Source: Ruegeria haliotis (GTDB lineage: Bacteria > Pseudomonadota > Alphaproteobacteria > Rhodobacterales > Rhodobacteraceae). From it: a stretch of DNA of 64,000 nt. Position 1 is the first letter of the stretch, and the number at the start of each line of letters is the position of its first letter. Made by a program: the position numbers and the translations under genes. The notes beneath the pieces are model-generated. The model had not been told where the DNA came from and made no database searches. It worked only from the letters and a program-made list of their open reading frames with translations. Shown piece by piece: positions 43,428 to 52,182 of the stretch. The stretch is from contig NZ_JABXWT010000001.1 in assembly GCF_013377785.1 (NCBI RefSeq), positions 62,001-126,000 of the forward strand, read 5' to 3'.

Positions 43428-44768
43428 CTATTCCTTGCCCGATCGCCACTCTTTCCACATCAGGTAGGTGTTCACCCCAAGCGATGCAAAAGGCTCGGGC
43501 GGCAGGCGTGGCAGGTCCGGCTGCGACAGAAAATGATCCGCGATCTCAGATCCGCCTTGCAGCATCATCTCGGCCACTCCCATGCCCTGCAACGTGCCGC
43601 GTGCGATGCCCAGCCCATTCTGACAGCAGGCCGAATAGACCCCCTTTTCGACCTCGCCAAACGCAGCCGAGCCGTTACGGCTCAGACACAGCATTCCGGC
43701 CCAGCGATGTTGCATCCGCACATCTGGAAGGTGCGGGAACCGTTCCCTGAACTTGCGGTCCTGCACCCACCCCGCGTTCCGCAAGCGCATCCGCGACGTC
43801 TCAATCGTTGGGTGAAAACTGGAGCAGGTGCGGATCAGAATACGGTCACCACAGCTGCCGGAAATGCGCCGGACAGACGTCCCCATCGGATCGGCGGGTG
43901 TCACGGACCAACGCGGCTGACCGCCAAGGGCGTTGATCTGCTCGGGCGTCAGTGGCTCTGTCATCGATGCATACAGGCAGATATGCATCAGCTGTCGCTG
44001 AAAGAAACCGAAGCTTTCGACATGACCATTATTGGCCAGAACGATGCGCCCGGTCGTCACCCGCGCCTTTGGTGTTTGAACGACCCAGCCAGTACCTTGC
44101 TGTTCAAATCCGGTGACAGGCGAGTTTTCAAAAAGATCGATCTGCCCGGCCAGGTGCGCAGACAGCGCCCGGATATAGGCGGCAGGCTGGACCATCACCG
44201 TGCCGGGCGCATACAGACCCGAGCTGTAATGCGGGCTTCCGGTGATCTCGTGCATCTGCGCGCGATCATACAGGGTGTGTGGCTCGCCCAGTTTTTCAAG
44301 ATGGGTGGAAAATTCGCGATTATGCGCGTCGCCCGCTCGCGTTGCGGCGGCGTTGAACTTGCCGCACGGATCGAACATCTCCTGCGGCAGGTCACACTCG
44401 GCTGCCACGTCCCCTGCAAAACGGATGGCCCGACGGTTGAGAGAGATGGCCGCCCGATCCGCCTCGATCCCATCGCCGGCATAATTGTCCGAGGCCAGAT
44501 CATGCGGCAGGTCAATCATGAAGCCTGAGTTGCGGCCCGCTGACCCCTCGGCAAACCGCCCGGCTTCCAGCACGACAACCTTCAGCGACGGATCAATCTG
44601 ATGCAACCGCCGGGCGGTGCTGAGGCCCGCGAACCCGCCGCCGACAATTGTTATGTCAGCGGTCAGATCGTGGTCCAATTCCGGCAGAGGCTCTTGCGGT
44701 GGTAGGATGGCGTTCCATCCGGCCTGTCCAGTTTGTCGCGGCAGGCGCTTGGCAGTGAATTGAGTCAA
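43428..44768 (-). CDS. FAD-dependent oxidoreductase, DAO family (PuuB-like)
   Basis: A 446-residue flavoenzyme. FAD fold DITIVGGGFAGLSTARRLHQ at about residues 38-58, EGSAGRNSGFMIDLPHDLA and a C-terminal CQNGLGIARGTLQGM. The overall layout matches gamma-glutamylputrescine oxidase (PuuB) and related N-substituted amine oxidases. Its ATG overlaps the stop of the aldehyde dehydrogenase gene by 4 bp. It is the last gene of the GntR-DHDPS-ALDH-oxidase operon; the oxidase would make an aldehyde or imine for the following enzymes. Substrate not known; polyamine derivatives and proline-type compounds are both possible. Confidence 0.88.
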   Translation of the reverse strand: MTQFTAKRLPRQTGQAGWNAILPPQEPLPELDHDLTADITIVGGGFAGLSTARRLHQIDPSLKVVVLEAGRFAEGSAGRNSGFMIDLPHDLASDNYAGDGIEADRAAISLNRRAIRFAGDVAAECDLPQEMFDPCGKFNAAATRAGDAHNREFSTHLEKLGEPHTLYDRAQMHEITGSPHYSSGLYAPGTVMVQPAAYIRALSAHLAGQIDLFENSPVTGFEQQGTGWVVQTPKARVTTGRIVLANNGHVESFGFFQRQLMHICLYASMTEPLTPEQINALGGQPRWSVTPADPMGTSVRRISGSCGDRILIRTCSSFHPTIETSRMRLRNAGWVQDRKFRERFPHLPDVRMQHRWAGMLCLSRNGSAAFGEVEKGVYSACCQNGLGIARGTLQGMGVAEMMLQGGSEIADHFLSQPDLPRLPPEPFASLGVNTYLMWKEWRSGKE

Positions 44769-46261
44769 CTCACCGCCTCATCCGCATCGTCGGCCAGATC
44801 GATCCAGATGGTTTTCAACTGGGTGTACTGATCATGCGCGTGGACCGAGTTGTCACGCCCGCCAAAACCGGATTGTTTGTAGCCGCCAAACGGCGTTGTG
44901 ATGTCCCCTTCGCCAAAGCTGTTGACCGTCACCGTTCCCGCCCGGATTGCGCGGGCCCCGCGAATGGCGCGCTTGGCGTTGGCCGTGAAGATCGAGGCGC
45001 AGAGGCCATAATCGGTGTCATTCGCGATCTTGATGGCTTCGTCAAAGCCGGACACCTCGATCACCGAAAGGACAGGGCCAAAGATTTCCTCGCGCGCCAG
45101 TGTTGCGTCATTGCCGGACACTTCAACGACCGTCGCCTCGACAAACCCCTTGTCTGCTTTGCCCCCGATCACAACGTTTTCCGCCTGATCCAGATAGCCG
45201 CAGACTTTCGAGTAATGGCCTTCGCTGACCAGCGCTCCCATACGGGTTTCGGGGTCCAACGGGTCGCCAATATTCCATTGCCTGGCGTGATGCGCGATGC
45301 GGTCCAGCAATTCGGCCTTGACGTCCTTGTGCACGATCAGCCGCGACGCGGCCGAGCAATTTTCGCCCATGTTCCAGAACGCGCCGTTGACGACATGCGC
45401 GGCCACGCGGTCGAGATTCTCGGCGTCGTCCATGACAATGGCCGGGTTTTTGCCACCCATTTCCAGCACCACCTCTTTGGCGTTGCTTTCGGCGGAATAG
45501 GTCAGGAACCGTTTGCCGGTCACAGTCGAGCCGGTGAAGGATACCATGTCGATATCCATATGCCGCCCGATGGGTTCACCGACCTCAGCCCCGCCACCGG
45601 GGACAATGTTCAAAACACCACGCGGGATACCTGCTTCCATCGCCAGCTCGGCCAGACGCAAGGCGGTCAACGTGGTCTCTGCCGCTGGCTTTACGATTAC
45701 GGAACAGCCTGCCGCCAGCGCCGGCCCGATCTTCCACGCCAGCATCAGCAGCGGGAAGTTCCAGGGCAACACCAGCCCGACAACTCCAATAGGTTCCCGC
45801 ACCACCATGGCAATGTGATCATCACTAGCCGGTGAGACCTGATCATAGATTTTGTCGACGGCTTCGGCATGCCATTTCAGACAATGGATCGTCTCGGGCA
45901 GGTCCACGGTTTCGCAGTCAAAGATGGTCTTGCCGCTGTCGATGCTCTCCATCACCGCCAGTTCGCGCGCATTGCGTGTCATCAACTTGGCAAGGCGGAT
46001 CAGAACATGCTTGCGCTCGGACGGGTGCAGTTTCGACCAGCGCCCATCGTCAAACGCCTCGCGTGCTTTCTCGACGGCAAAATCCACATCCGCCGCACCG
46101 CACGCCGCGATATCAGCCAGTTTTTCACCGGTCGCCGGGTTCACGGTCTCAAAGGTCTCACCAGAAATCGCCGGGCGAAAGCCGCCATCAATGAAGGCGC
46201 CCGTCGGCAGGTCCAGACCAGCCGCGATGGATTTGTATTCGTCCTGTGTCAGCAGATCCAT
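44765..46261 (-). CDS. Aldehyde dehydrogenase (PuuC/betaine aldehyde type)
   Basis: A 498-residue NAD(P) aldehyde dehydrogenase. The catalytic Glu is in VVLEMGGKNPAIV and the catalytic Cys in WNMGENCSAASRLIV; GVVGLVLPWNFPLLM and SFTGSTVTGKRFL bind cofactor. The NMGENCSA context is typical of gamma-glutamyl-aminobutyraldehyde dehydrogenase (PuuC)-like enzymes. It is 5 bp from the DHDPS-like gene and overlaps the FAD oxidase start, so it should oxidise the aldehyde made in the same pathway. A ketoglutarate-semialdehyde role is an alternative because of the DHDPS-like neighbour. Confidence 0.93.
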   Translation of the reverse strand: MDLLTQDEYKSIAAGLDLPTGAFIDGGFRPAISGETFETVNPATGEKLADIAACGAADVDFAVEKAREAFDDGRWSKLHPSERKHVLIRLAKLMTRNARELAVMESIDSGKTIFDCETVDLPETIHCLKWHAEAVDKIYDQVSPASDDHIAMVVREPIGVVGLVLPWNFPLLMLAWKIGPALAAGCSVIVKPAAETTLTALRLAELAMEAGIPRGVLNIVPGGGAEVGEPIGRHMDIDMVSFTGSTVTGKRFLTYSAESNAKEVVLEMGGKNPAIVMDDAENLDRVAAHVVNGAFWNMGENCSAASRLIVHKDVKAELLDRIAHHARQWNIGDPLDPETRMGALVSEGHYSKVCGYLDQAENVVIGGKADKGFVEATVVEVSGNDATLAREEIFGPVLSVIEVSGFDEAIKIANDTDYGLCASIFTANAKRAIRGARAIRAGTVTVNSFGEGDITTPFGGYKQSGFGGRDNSVHAHDQYTQLKTIWIDLADDADEAVS

Positions 46262-46266
46262 GTCTG

Positions 46267-47196
46267 TTACCCCCCAATCCCACTCTCAGCCATGATGTCG
46301 GCGATTGTCTTTTTCAATACACGCGTCACCTGTTCCAACGCGCGCTTGTCATTCTTGTTCAGACCTTTCAGCGGGGGCCGCATCGCGCCCGAGTCGATCC
46401 CGTTCATGGTAACGCCGTGCTTGATGGTCTGGATGAACTTGCCGCCCTGTTCCAGCACCCGCATCAGCGGCATCATGGCCGACATGATGCGCCGGCCCTT
46501 GGTGAAATTACCCTCGATCACGCAGGCCTGATACAGCGCCACATGCTCGGCTGGCAGAAAGTTCGACCCGCCACAGACCCAGAACGGTGCGCCCCAGGCG
46601 AAAAACTCCAACGCCTGATCGTCCATGCCACAGCCCAGCTGGATATGTGGATAGTCCCGCGCCAGCAGATGGACGCGGTTGATATCGCCCGAGCTTTCCT
46701 TGATGCCGCAGAAATTTCGGCTGCGGCCAATGCGATCCAGAAATTCCTCGCCCATCATTGTGCCAGTTCGGTGTGGGTAGTTATATAGCATCACCGGCAG
46801 ATCGGCGGCCTTGTCGATGGCCAGCGCGTTCAATGCGTTTTCCCGATCCGTCGGCACGGAGTAAGGCGGGCTGGCCAGCAGGATCGCATCCGCACCGATT
46901 TCGCGCCCGCCCGAGGCCAACGCGATGGAATCCGGCGTCAACATCGCGCCAGTGCCAACGACAAGGGGCAGACGTCCTTTCAACCGCTCATGCGTAAATC
47001 GTGCCAGATCCAACCGTTCTTCAACGGTCTGAGCATAATTCTCGCCAGTCGACCCGCCCGAGATCAAGCCGTGCACACCGTTCTCGATCAGGTACTCGAT
47101 CACATCTGACAGAGCATCCCAATTGACGCTGCCATCCTCGTGATAGGGCGTGACCACAGGGGTATAAATCCCCTCAAATCTGAAAATCGGGTTCAT
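46267..47196 (-). CDS. Dihydrodipicolinate synthase family protein (DHDPS/NAL superfamily)
   Basis: A 309-residue class I aldolase-fold enzyme. The Schiff-base Lys is in FCGIKESSGD, the catalytic Tyr in MLYNYPHRTGTMM and the GGSTGENY loop binds the carboxylate of a 2-oxoacid. The true lysine-pathway DapA is unlikely in this context. Family members with such neighbours include the 1-pyrroline-4-hydroxy-2-carboxylate deaminase of hydroxyproline catabolism. The frame is open from 47244, but the ATG at 47196 with GAGGA upstream gives MNPIFRFEGIYTPVVTPY, the usual start. Confidence 0.9.
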   Translation of the reverse strand: MNPIFRFEGIYTPVVTPYHEDGSVNWDALSDVIEYLIENGVHGLISGGSTGENYAQTVEERLDLARFTHERLKGRLPLVVGTGAMLTPDSIALASGGREIGADAILLASPPYSVPTDRENALNALAIDKAADLPVMLYNYPHRTGTMMGEEFLDRIGRSRNFCGIKESSGDINRVHLLARDYPHIQLGCGMDDQALEFFAWGAPFWVCGGSNFLPAEHVALYQACVIEGNFTKGRRIMSAMMPLMRVLEQGGKFIQTIKHGVTMNGIDSGAMRPPLKGLNKNDKRALEQVTRVLKKTIADIMAESGIGG

Positions 47197-47203
47197 TCCG
47201 TCC

Positions 47204-47914
47204 TCATGCAGGTTTCGAAAGGGGCGGGGCGCCCATCGGTACATCCAATGCGTCGGGCATCACGAACAGCTCAATCTGATCGCGCGACAGGTTCCAATGA
47301 TCTTCGGCCAACTTCGCCGCCGTCGCGTCGTCACGCGCTTCGATGGCAGCAATGATGGCATCATGCTGCTGACTAGCCAGCGACAGATTCTGCGACATCT
47401 TGCCAGCCTGCGGACGATAAAAGGTCATGCCGATGCGGGCGTGATCAATCAGCAGGCGGTTGAACGAGGGCAGCAGGTAGACATTGCCCGACATCTCTCC
47501 GGTCACGTCATGAAAGCGGTTGTTGGCCAGCGCACGGTCAGCGCCTGATCCTGACCGTAAGGCCGCCTTGAAGGTCTGTTGTGCGTCCTTGAGATCGTCA
47601 ATCTGCACCGCTGTCGCGTTCAGCGCGGCCAGTCGCAGGATTGCCCCATAGACCATGGGTGCAGCCAGGAAGAAATCGCGCAACGTGGTATATGACATCT
47701 CGGACACCCGGGCGCTGCGGTTTGTACGCAGATCCAGATACCCTTCGCCTGCCAATTGCCGAAACACCTCGCGCAGCGGGGTGCGGGACAGGCCAAATGC
47801 GTCTGACAGGTGTGCCTCATCCAAATCTGCGCCTGGGCGTAGGCGCAGCGTCAGGATCGACACTTTCAGGTGCTCTCTCAGCTCGCCTTTGCGTGACTTT
47901 GCGTCGTCCTTCAT
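47204..47914 (-). CDS. GntR family regulator, FCD/FadR-type
   Basis: A 236-residue repressor with N-terminal winged HTH (ILTLRLRPGADLDEAHLSDA, FGLSRTPLREVFRQLAGEGYL in parts) and a helical FCD effector domain with the metal-binding-like His/Asp set (NRFHDVTGEMSGN, QQHDAIIAAIEARDD). The ATG at 47914 gives MKDDAKSRKGELREHLKV; upstream extension is non-coding leader. It is the first gene of the operon it probably controls; the motif TTGTATACA at 48006 suits a FCD-type operator. Confidence 0.9.
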   Translation of the reverse strand: MKDDAKSRKGELREHLKVSILTLRLRPGADLDEAHLSDAFGLSRTPLREVFRQLAGEGYLDLRTNRSARVSEMSYTTLRDFFLAAPMVYGAILRLAALNATAVQIDDLKDAQQTFKAALRSGSGADRALANNRFHDVTGEMSGNVYLLPSFNRLLIDHARIGMTFYRPQAGKMSQNLSLASQQHDAIIAAIEARDDATAAKLAEDHWNLSRDQIELFVMPDALDVPMGAPPLSKPA

Positions 47915-48005
47915 CCCTTGGCCCTGTCGATTATCACCGAGTTGACTGCTGCGAATCGATTGCGACCGCAGCGTTGTGCCATTTTGTACTTTAAGAAAAT
48001 ACAAC

Positions 48006-48014
48006 TTGTATACA
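48006..48014. promoter_or_regulatory. GntR-type operator candidate
   Basis: TTGTATACA with AT-rich flanks lies in the 178-bp gap between the GntR gene and the divergent GlxA-type gene. TTGTATACAA-like palindromes are common FadR-subfamily operators. One candidate only; no second copy was seen. Confidence 0.45.
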
Positions 48015-48092
48015 TTTATATTTCGTGCAGCATGGACATCCGCAACATAGACTCGCGGCGGGCATGGCCCGTCCTGTTTAACGGTACTGCTT

Positions 48093-49043
48093 ATGCGCCA
48101 AACCCGGCACATCACCTTTGTCCTGATCGAGGAGTTTTCGCATCTCGCCTTCTCCTGCGCGGTTGAACCGCTGCGGATTGCAAACCTTGTCAGTGGTGAA
48201 GACCTGTATAAATGGTCCTTTGTCTCAGAGCAGGGCGAACAGGCGGTTTGTTCCAACGGCTCGATCACATTGGTTCACGCGGGTCTTGATGAGCTGTCCA
48301 AAAGTGACCAGATTTTTGTCCTCTCGGGCATTCACATGCGCAGCTACGTCACCCGTCCGCTGTTGGCCGCTTTGCGACGTGAGCGTGCGCGGGGTACACC
48401 AATCGGCGCTTTGTGTTCAGGTGCCTGGTTGCTGGCCGAGGCTGGTTTTCTGGACGGAATGCAGGCTGCGATTCACTGGGAATATCACGATGCCTTCATG
48501 GAGGCCTTTCCGGAGGTCAATTTGGTCCGCAGTGTATTTGTCGCTGATGAAAAGCACATCACCGCGTCCGGCGGGACCGCGACGGCTGATCTGATGTTGC
48601 ACCTGATCGAACGCGATCATGGCGAAGACCTGGCCATCGATGTCGCGGATCAGATGGTCTACAACGCGGTTCGCAACGCCACCGCCAACCAGCGTGTGTC
48701 GTTGCAATCGCGCAATGGTATGCGGAATGCGCATCTGGCCAAGGCGATCAACATCATGCAGGACAGTATCGAAACGCCGGTCTCGCCGTCTCACATCGCT
48801 GATGAATTGGGGATCTCCGCCCGGCAGTTGGAGCGACTGTTCGGAAAATATCTGAACACCTCACCAAAAAAATACTTCATGGAAATGCGGTTGGAGCGGG
48901 CGCAGAAGCTCTTGCTGCAGACCGAAGCTTCGGTCACCGAGATTGCTGTAGCGTGCGGCTTTGAAAACCCGGGCCATTTCTCACGTGTCTACCGGTCGAG
49001 CTTTGGTGTCACGCCTCACGCGCAGAGAAACAAGATCGATTGA
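48093..49043 (+). CDS. GlxA family transcriptional regulator (DJ-1/PfpI domain plus AraC HTH)
   Basis: A 316-residue regulator. N-terminal amidotransferase-like DJ-1/PfpI domain, about residues 5-180 (TFVLIEEFSHLAFSCAVEPL, GALCSGAWLLAEAGFLDG with the nucleophile-elbow-like Cys), and a C-terminal AraC HTH, about 215-312 (SPSHIADELGISARQLERLF; VACGFENPGHFSRVYRSSFG). Such regulators (GbdR, ArgR, CdhR of Pseudomonas) control betaine, carnitine and arginine catabolism. Divergence from the GntR-oxidase operon and closeness to BCCT and MttB genes point to the same theme. Confidence 0.92.
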   Translation: MRQTRHITFVLIEEFSHLAFSCAVEPLRIANLVSGEDLYKWSFVSEQGEQAVCSNGSITLVHAGLDELSKSDQIFVLSGIHMRSYVTRPLLAALRRERARGTPIGALCSGAWLLAEAGFLDGMQAAIHWEYHDAFMEAFPEVNLVRSVFVADEKHITASGGTATADLMLHLIERDHGEDLAIDVADQMVYNAVRNATANQRVSLQSRNGMRNAHLAKAINIMQDSIETPVSPSHIADELGISARQLERLFGKYLNTSPKKYFMEMRLERAQKLLLQTEASVTEIAVACGFENPGHFSRVYRSSFGVTPHAQRNKID

Positions 49044-49084
49044 TGGTCAGGGCATTTTGGGACCGAACCACGTCGGATAAACTC

Positions 49085-49202
49085 GGGTATCAAGGCGGGG
49101 GAGCGTCCAACGCCGTTTGCACTGCAAGCCGCCAAACGCTCACCCCCTTTACCTGCCGAGATACCCCCTCGTTAAAAACTGGACTAGTAAACAGTTCGGC
49201 AG
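49085..49202. other. Structured intergenic segment with nested inverted repeats
   Basis: Stems seen: GGGTATC (49085-49091) with GATACCC (49160-49166); GGGGGAGCGT (49097-49106) with ACGCT (49136-49140) and CCCCC (49143-49147), two bases bulged; a 6-bp inner hairpin at 49115-49129; CTGCCG (49153-49158) with CGGCAG (49197-49202); and AACTG (49177-49181) with CAGTT (49192-49196) around ACTAGT. The first and fourth pairings cross, so they form a pseudoknot or are alternatives. The AACTG/ACTAGT/CAGTT part could instead be a repressor operator. No known RNA family was recognised. Confidence 0.45.
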
Positions 49203-49310
49203 GATGACATGCTGATATATATTAATATTGGCATAACTATTGCGAGAACATGTCAGATATAGGTTTATTGCTGCCACAAGTATTAACTTTTGACGGATTT
49301 CAGGACGGAG

Positions 49311-49445
49311 ATGCATCTGCTGTTAGAAAGACTCGATGCCCAACCTTGCGGCCCAAGTCATCCGGCATCGGATCGCGGATGCGGACGTCAAATCGACTCC
49401 CTGCTGGATCGGATCATGAATGGGCCCAATGACGCGGTGATTTAG
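49311..49445 (+). CDS. Possible small ORF (44 aa)
   Basis: ATG directly after GGACGGAG, followed by 44 codons (MHLLLERLDAQPCGPSHPAS ...). No recognised similarity and weak spacing for translation. It sits in a 496-bp region (49044-49539) without any firm gene. It may be a degenerate fragment. Confidence 0.2.
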   Translation: MHLLLERLDAQPCGPSHPASDRGCGRQIDSLLDRIMNGPNDAVI

Positions 49446-49539
49446 GCGTATGGGGAGAAGATCAGCATGCTCGAAAAAAGACAAAACCCGCCTTATTGCT
49501 CAAGGTATTAGGGTTGTCTTCAGGGGCTGGGAATACAAG

Positions 49540-49614
<75 letters not shown>

Positions 49615-49697
49615 GCTGTGGGCGGGTGATTAGACTCAAACGAAACGCGGCGCAAGGGCATCTGGACGGTTTTTTTCCTCTGCTGTAGAGAAAGACA

Positions 49698-49853
49698 ATG
49701 GCAGACAAAAATTCACCTAAAAAACACGGCAAATCCGGGACCACGCGCGATGATCGGCTCAAGGCCGCGCTCAAGGCGAATATGGCGCGGCGCAAGGCGC
49801 AGGCCAAGGCGCGGGCGACCCGGGACGACAATGCTGGCAAGGACGAGGGATAA
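49698..49853 (+). CDS. Small basic protein upstream of murA (51 aa)
   Basis: A 51-residue Lys/Arg/Ala-rich protein (MADKNSPKKHGKSGTTRDDR then LKAALKANMARRKAQAKARA). Short charged proteins of this kind are commonly annotated just before murA in Rhodobacteraceae. It ends 6 bp before the murA start, so the two are probably cotranscribed. Likely a helical nucleic-acid- or ribosome-associated protein by composition, but the function is not known. Confidence 0.7.
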   Translation: MADKNSPKKHGKSGTTRDDRLKAALKANMARRKAQAKARATRDDNAGKDEG

Positions 49854-49859
49854 GAGCAG

Positions 49860-51128
49860 ATGGATTCGATTCTGGTAACGGGCAACGGCCCGCTGAACGG
49901 TCAAATACCGATTGCGGGGGCCAAGAATGCGTGTCTGACGCTCATGCCCGCAACCTTGCTGAGCGAAGAACCGCTGACGCTGACCAACGCACCGCGGCTG
50001 AGCGACATCAAGACCATGACGGCGCTACTGCAATCGCTGGGCGCCGAGGTGTCGTCGCTGCAGGATGGGCAGGTGCTGGCGATGTCCAGTCATGACCTGA
50101 CCAGCCATACGGCCGACTACGAAATCGTGCGCAAGATGCGCGCCTCCAATCTGGTGTTGGGGCCGTTGCTGGCGCGGTTCGGGCAAGCTGTCGTTTCACT
50201 GCCGGGCGGCTGCGCGATCGGAGCCCGTCCGATGGATTTGCATGTCGAAGGGCTCGAGGCGCTGGGCGCCGAGATCGAGCTGAAAGACGGCTATCTGCAC
50301 GCCAAAACCACGGGTGGACTGAAGGGCGCTGTGCACGAAATGCGCTTTGCCTCGGTCGGCGCGACAGAAAACATTGTCATGGCGGCGACGTTGGCCAAGG
50401 GCACCACAGTGTTGAAAAACGCCGCGCGCGAACCCGAGATCGTCGATCTGGTCGAATGCCTGCGCAAGATGGGCGCGCAGATCTCGGGCGAGGGCACGTC
50501 GACCATCGAGATTCAGGGCGTTGATCGTTTGCATGGCGCGACCCATCAGGTTGTCACCGACCGGATTGAACTGGGCACTTACATGTTGGCCCCGGCCATG
50601 TGCGGCGGCGAGGTCGAATTGCTCGGTGGTCACATGAAGCTGGTCGAATCCTTTGCGGCCAAGCTGGACGCCGCCGGGGTGAGTGTTGAGCAGACGGATA
50701 AAGGCCTGAAAGTTGCCCGCAAGAATGGGCGTGTAAATTCGGTGGATGTGGTCACTGAACCTTTCCCCGGCTTCCCGACCGACCTGCAGGCGCAGATGAT
50801 GGCGTTGATGTGCACGGCCGATGGCACCTCGGTGCTGGAAGAACGCATCTTTGAGAACCGCTTTATGCACGCCCCCGAACTGGTCCGCATGGGTGCGAAT
50901 ATCGAAGTGCATGGCGGCACTGCCACTGTCACCGGAGTCGAACGCCTCAAAGGTGCGCCGGTGATGGCAACGGATCTGCGGGCGTCGGTCTCTCTGATCC
51001 TGGCTGGGTTGGCGGCCGAGGGCGAAACAACAGTCAGCCGGGTCTATCATCTTGATCGCGGATATGAGCATGTGGTGCGCAAGCTGGAAGGCGTGGGCGC
51101 AAAGATTGAACGGATCAAGGATTTATGA
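49860..51128 (+). CDS. murA: UDP-N-acetylglucosamine 1-carboxyvinyltransferase
   Basis: A 422-residue EPSP-synthase-fold enzyme for the first committed step of peptidoglycan synthesis (enolpyruvyl transfer to UDP-GlcNAc). [15 protein letters not shown] is near the start, and the loop [15 protein letters not shown] carries the catalytic Cys (C118), the fosfomycin-sensitive type. GIEL-type C-terminal and [13 protein letters not shown] segments are standard. Length is normal. It overlaps DUF2948 by 4 bp and begins a run of coupled genes up to hisD. Confidence 0.97.
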   Translation: MDSILVTGNGPLNGQIPIAGAKNACLTLMPATLLSEEPLTLTNAPRLSDIKTMTALLQSLGAEVSSLQDGQVLAMSSHDLTSHTADYEIVRKMRASNLVLGPLLARFGQAVVSLPGGCAIGARPMDLHVEGLEALGAEIELKDGYLHAKTTGGLKGAVHEMRFASVGATENIVMAATLAKGTTVLKNAAREPEIVDLVECLRKMGAQISGEGTSTIEIQGVDRLHGATHQVVTDRIELGTYMLAPAMCGGEVELLGGHMKLVESFAAKLDAAGVSVEQTDKGLKVARKNGRVNSVDVVTEPFPGFPTDLQAQMMALMCTADGTSVLEERIFENRFMHAPELVRMGANIEVHGGTATVTGVERLKGAPVMATDLRASVSLILAGLAAEGETTVSRVYHLDRGYEHVVRKLEGVGAKIERIKDL

Positions 51129-51601
51129 CAGACGCAAGTTTTGAAGACGGGCGCGAAGCCCCGCTGAATCTGGGGGCCGAGGACAGTGATGACCTGCAGG
51201 TCATCTCGACCCTGGCGCAGGACGCGGTGTTTCCAGTGACTGAAATGACCTGGAGGCCGTCTCAGCGTCGGTTTGGCCTGTTGCTGAACCGGTTTCGGTG
51301 GGAAGACAAGGATGCAGCCGCGCGCCGGGAACGGTCATTTGAACGCGTTCAATCCGTTCTGGTGTTCAACTCGGTGTTGTCCGTGGCCAGTCAGGGCATC
51401 GACCGGGGCGACGGCGACGTGATCCTGTCCCTGCTGTCGGTTGATTTCGAACCGGGTGAGGATGGTGCGGGTCAGGTCCTGCTGACGCTGGCAGGCGACG
51501 GAGCGATCCGTTTGTCGGTCGAGGCACTGGATGCCACGCTCAAGGATGTCACCCGGCCCTATCTTGCCCCATCGGGTCAGGCGCCGCATCACCCCGAATA
51601 G
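51125..51601 (+). CDS. DUF2948 family protein
   Basis: A 158-residue protein. [40 protein letters not shown] and NRFRWE are the DUF2948 hallmarks. The family is nearly confined to Alphaproteobacteria and is often located between murA and hisD, as here. It overlaps the murA stop by 4 bp. The function is unknown. Confidence 0.9.
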   Translation: MTDASFEDGREAPLNLGAEDSDDLQVISTLAQDAVFPVTEMTWRPSQRRFGLLLNRFRWEDKDAAARRERSFERVQSVLVFNSVLSVASQGIDRGDGDVILSLLSVDFEPGEDGAGQVLLTLAGDGAIRLSVEALDATLKDVTRPYLAPSGQAPHHPE

Positions 51602-52123
51602 ATGCAGAACAAGCGTGGTATCTCTCAGGCGTTCTCGCAACCGCCCGAGGGAATAACCCTTCGCCGTGCGACCGTTTTTGATGTCTTCGACCTCAGCCGG
51701 GTTCTGATCCGCTCGATCACCGAACTGTGCGGAGCGGATCATCAGGGTGATCCGCGGTCTATTGCGCTTTGGACAGCAAACAAGGATGCGGCAACCATTC
51801 GCGGATGGATCGAAGCCGGATCGCAGATCTGGCTGGCCGAGCATGCAGGGCAGGTTGCCGCTGTCGGTGGGCTGTCGTGCGCCGGTTTGATCACATTGCT
51901 TTATGTTGATCCAGCGCACACCCGGCGCGGGGTTGGCGCGGCGCTGCTCAGTAAATTGGAACAACAGTTGGCCGCGGCAGGTTGTGCCACAGCAACTCTG
52001 GACGCGACCTGCACCGCGCGCGCGTTCTATATCAGGCAGGGGTGGCAGCCAACTGACGCGCCCGGAGAATGGAACGGCATTCCCCAATTCCCGATGCGCA
52101 AATCGCTGCACCCCACGGACTGA
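51602..52123 (+). CDS. GNAT family N-acetyltransferase
   Basis: A 173-residue acetyltransferase-fold protein. The acetyl-CoA loop is seen in VDPAHTRRGVGAALLSKLEQ (R-R-G-V-G-A), with GLITLLYVDP as beta-4. It starts immediately after the DUF2948 stop. Substrate not known; the position between murA and hisD is not informative for function. Confidence 0.88.
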   Translation: MQNKRGISQAFSQPPEGITLRRATVFDVFDLSRVLIRSITELCGADHQGDPRSIALWTANKDAATIRGWIEAGSQIWLAEHAGQVAAVGGLSCAGLITLLYVDPAHTRRGVGAALLSKLEQQLAAAGCATATLDATCTARAFYIRQGWQPTDAPGEWNGIPQFPMRKSLHPTD

Positions 52124-52182
52124 GGGTTGAGGCCAGCCCCGCCCGGCGATATGACCCGTTGAAACGCCCGGAGTACCTGACC

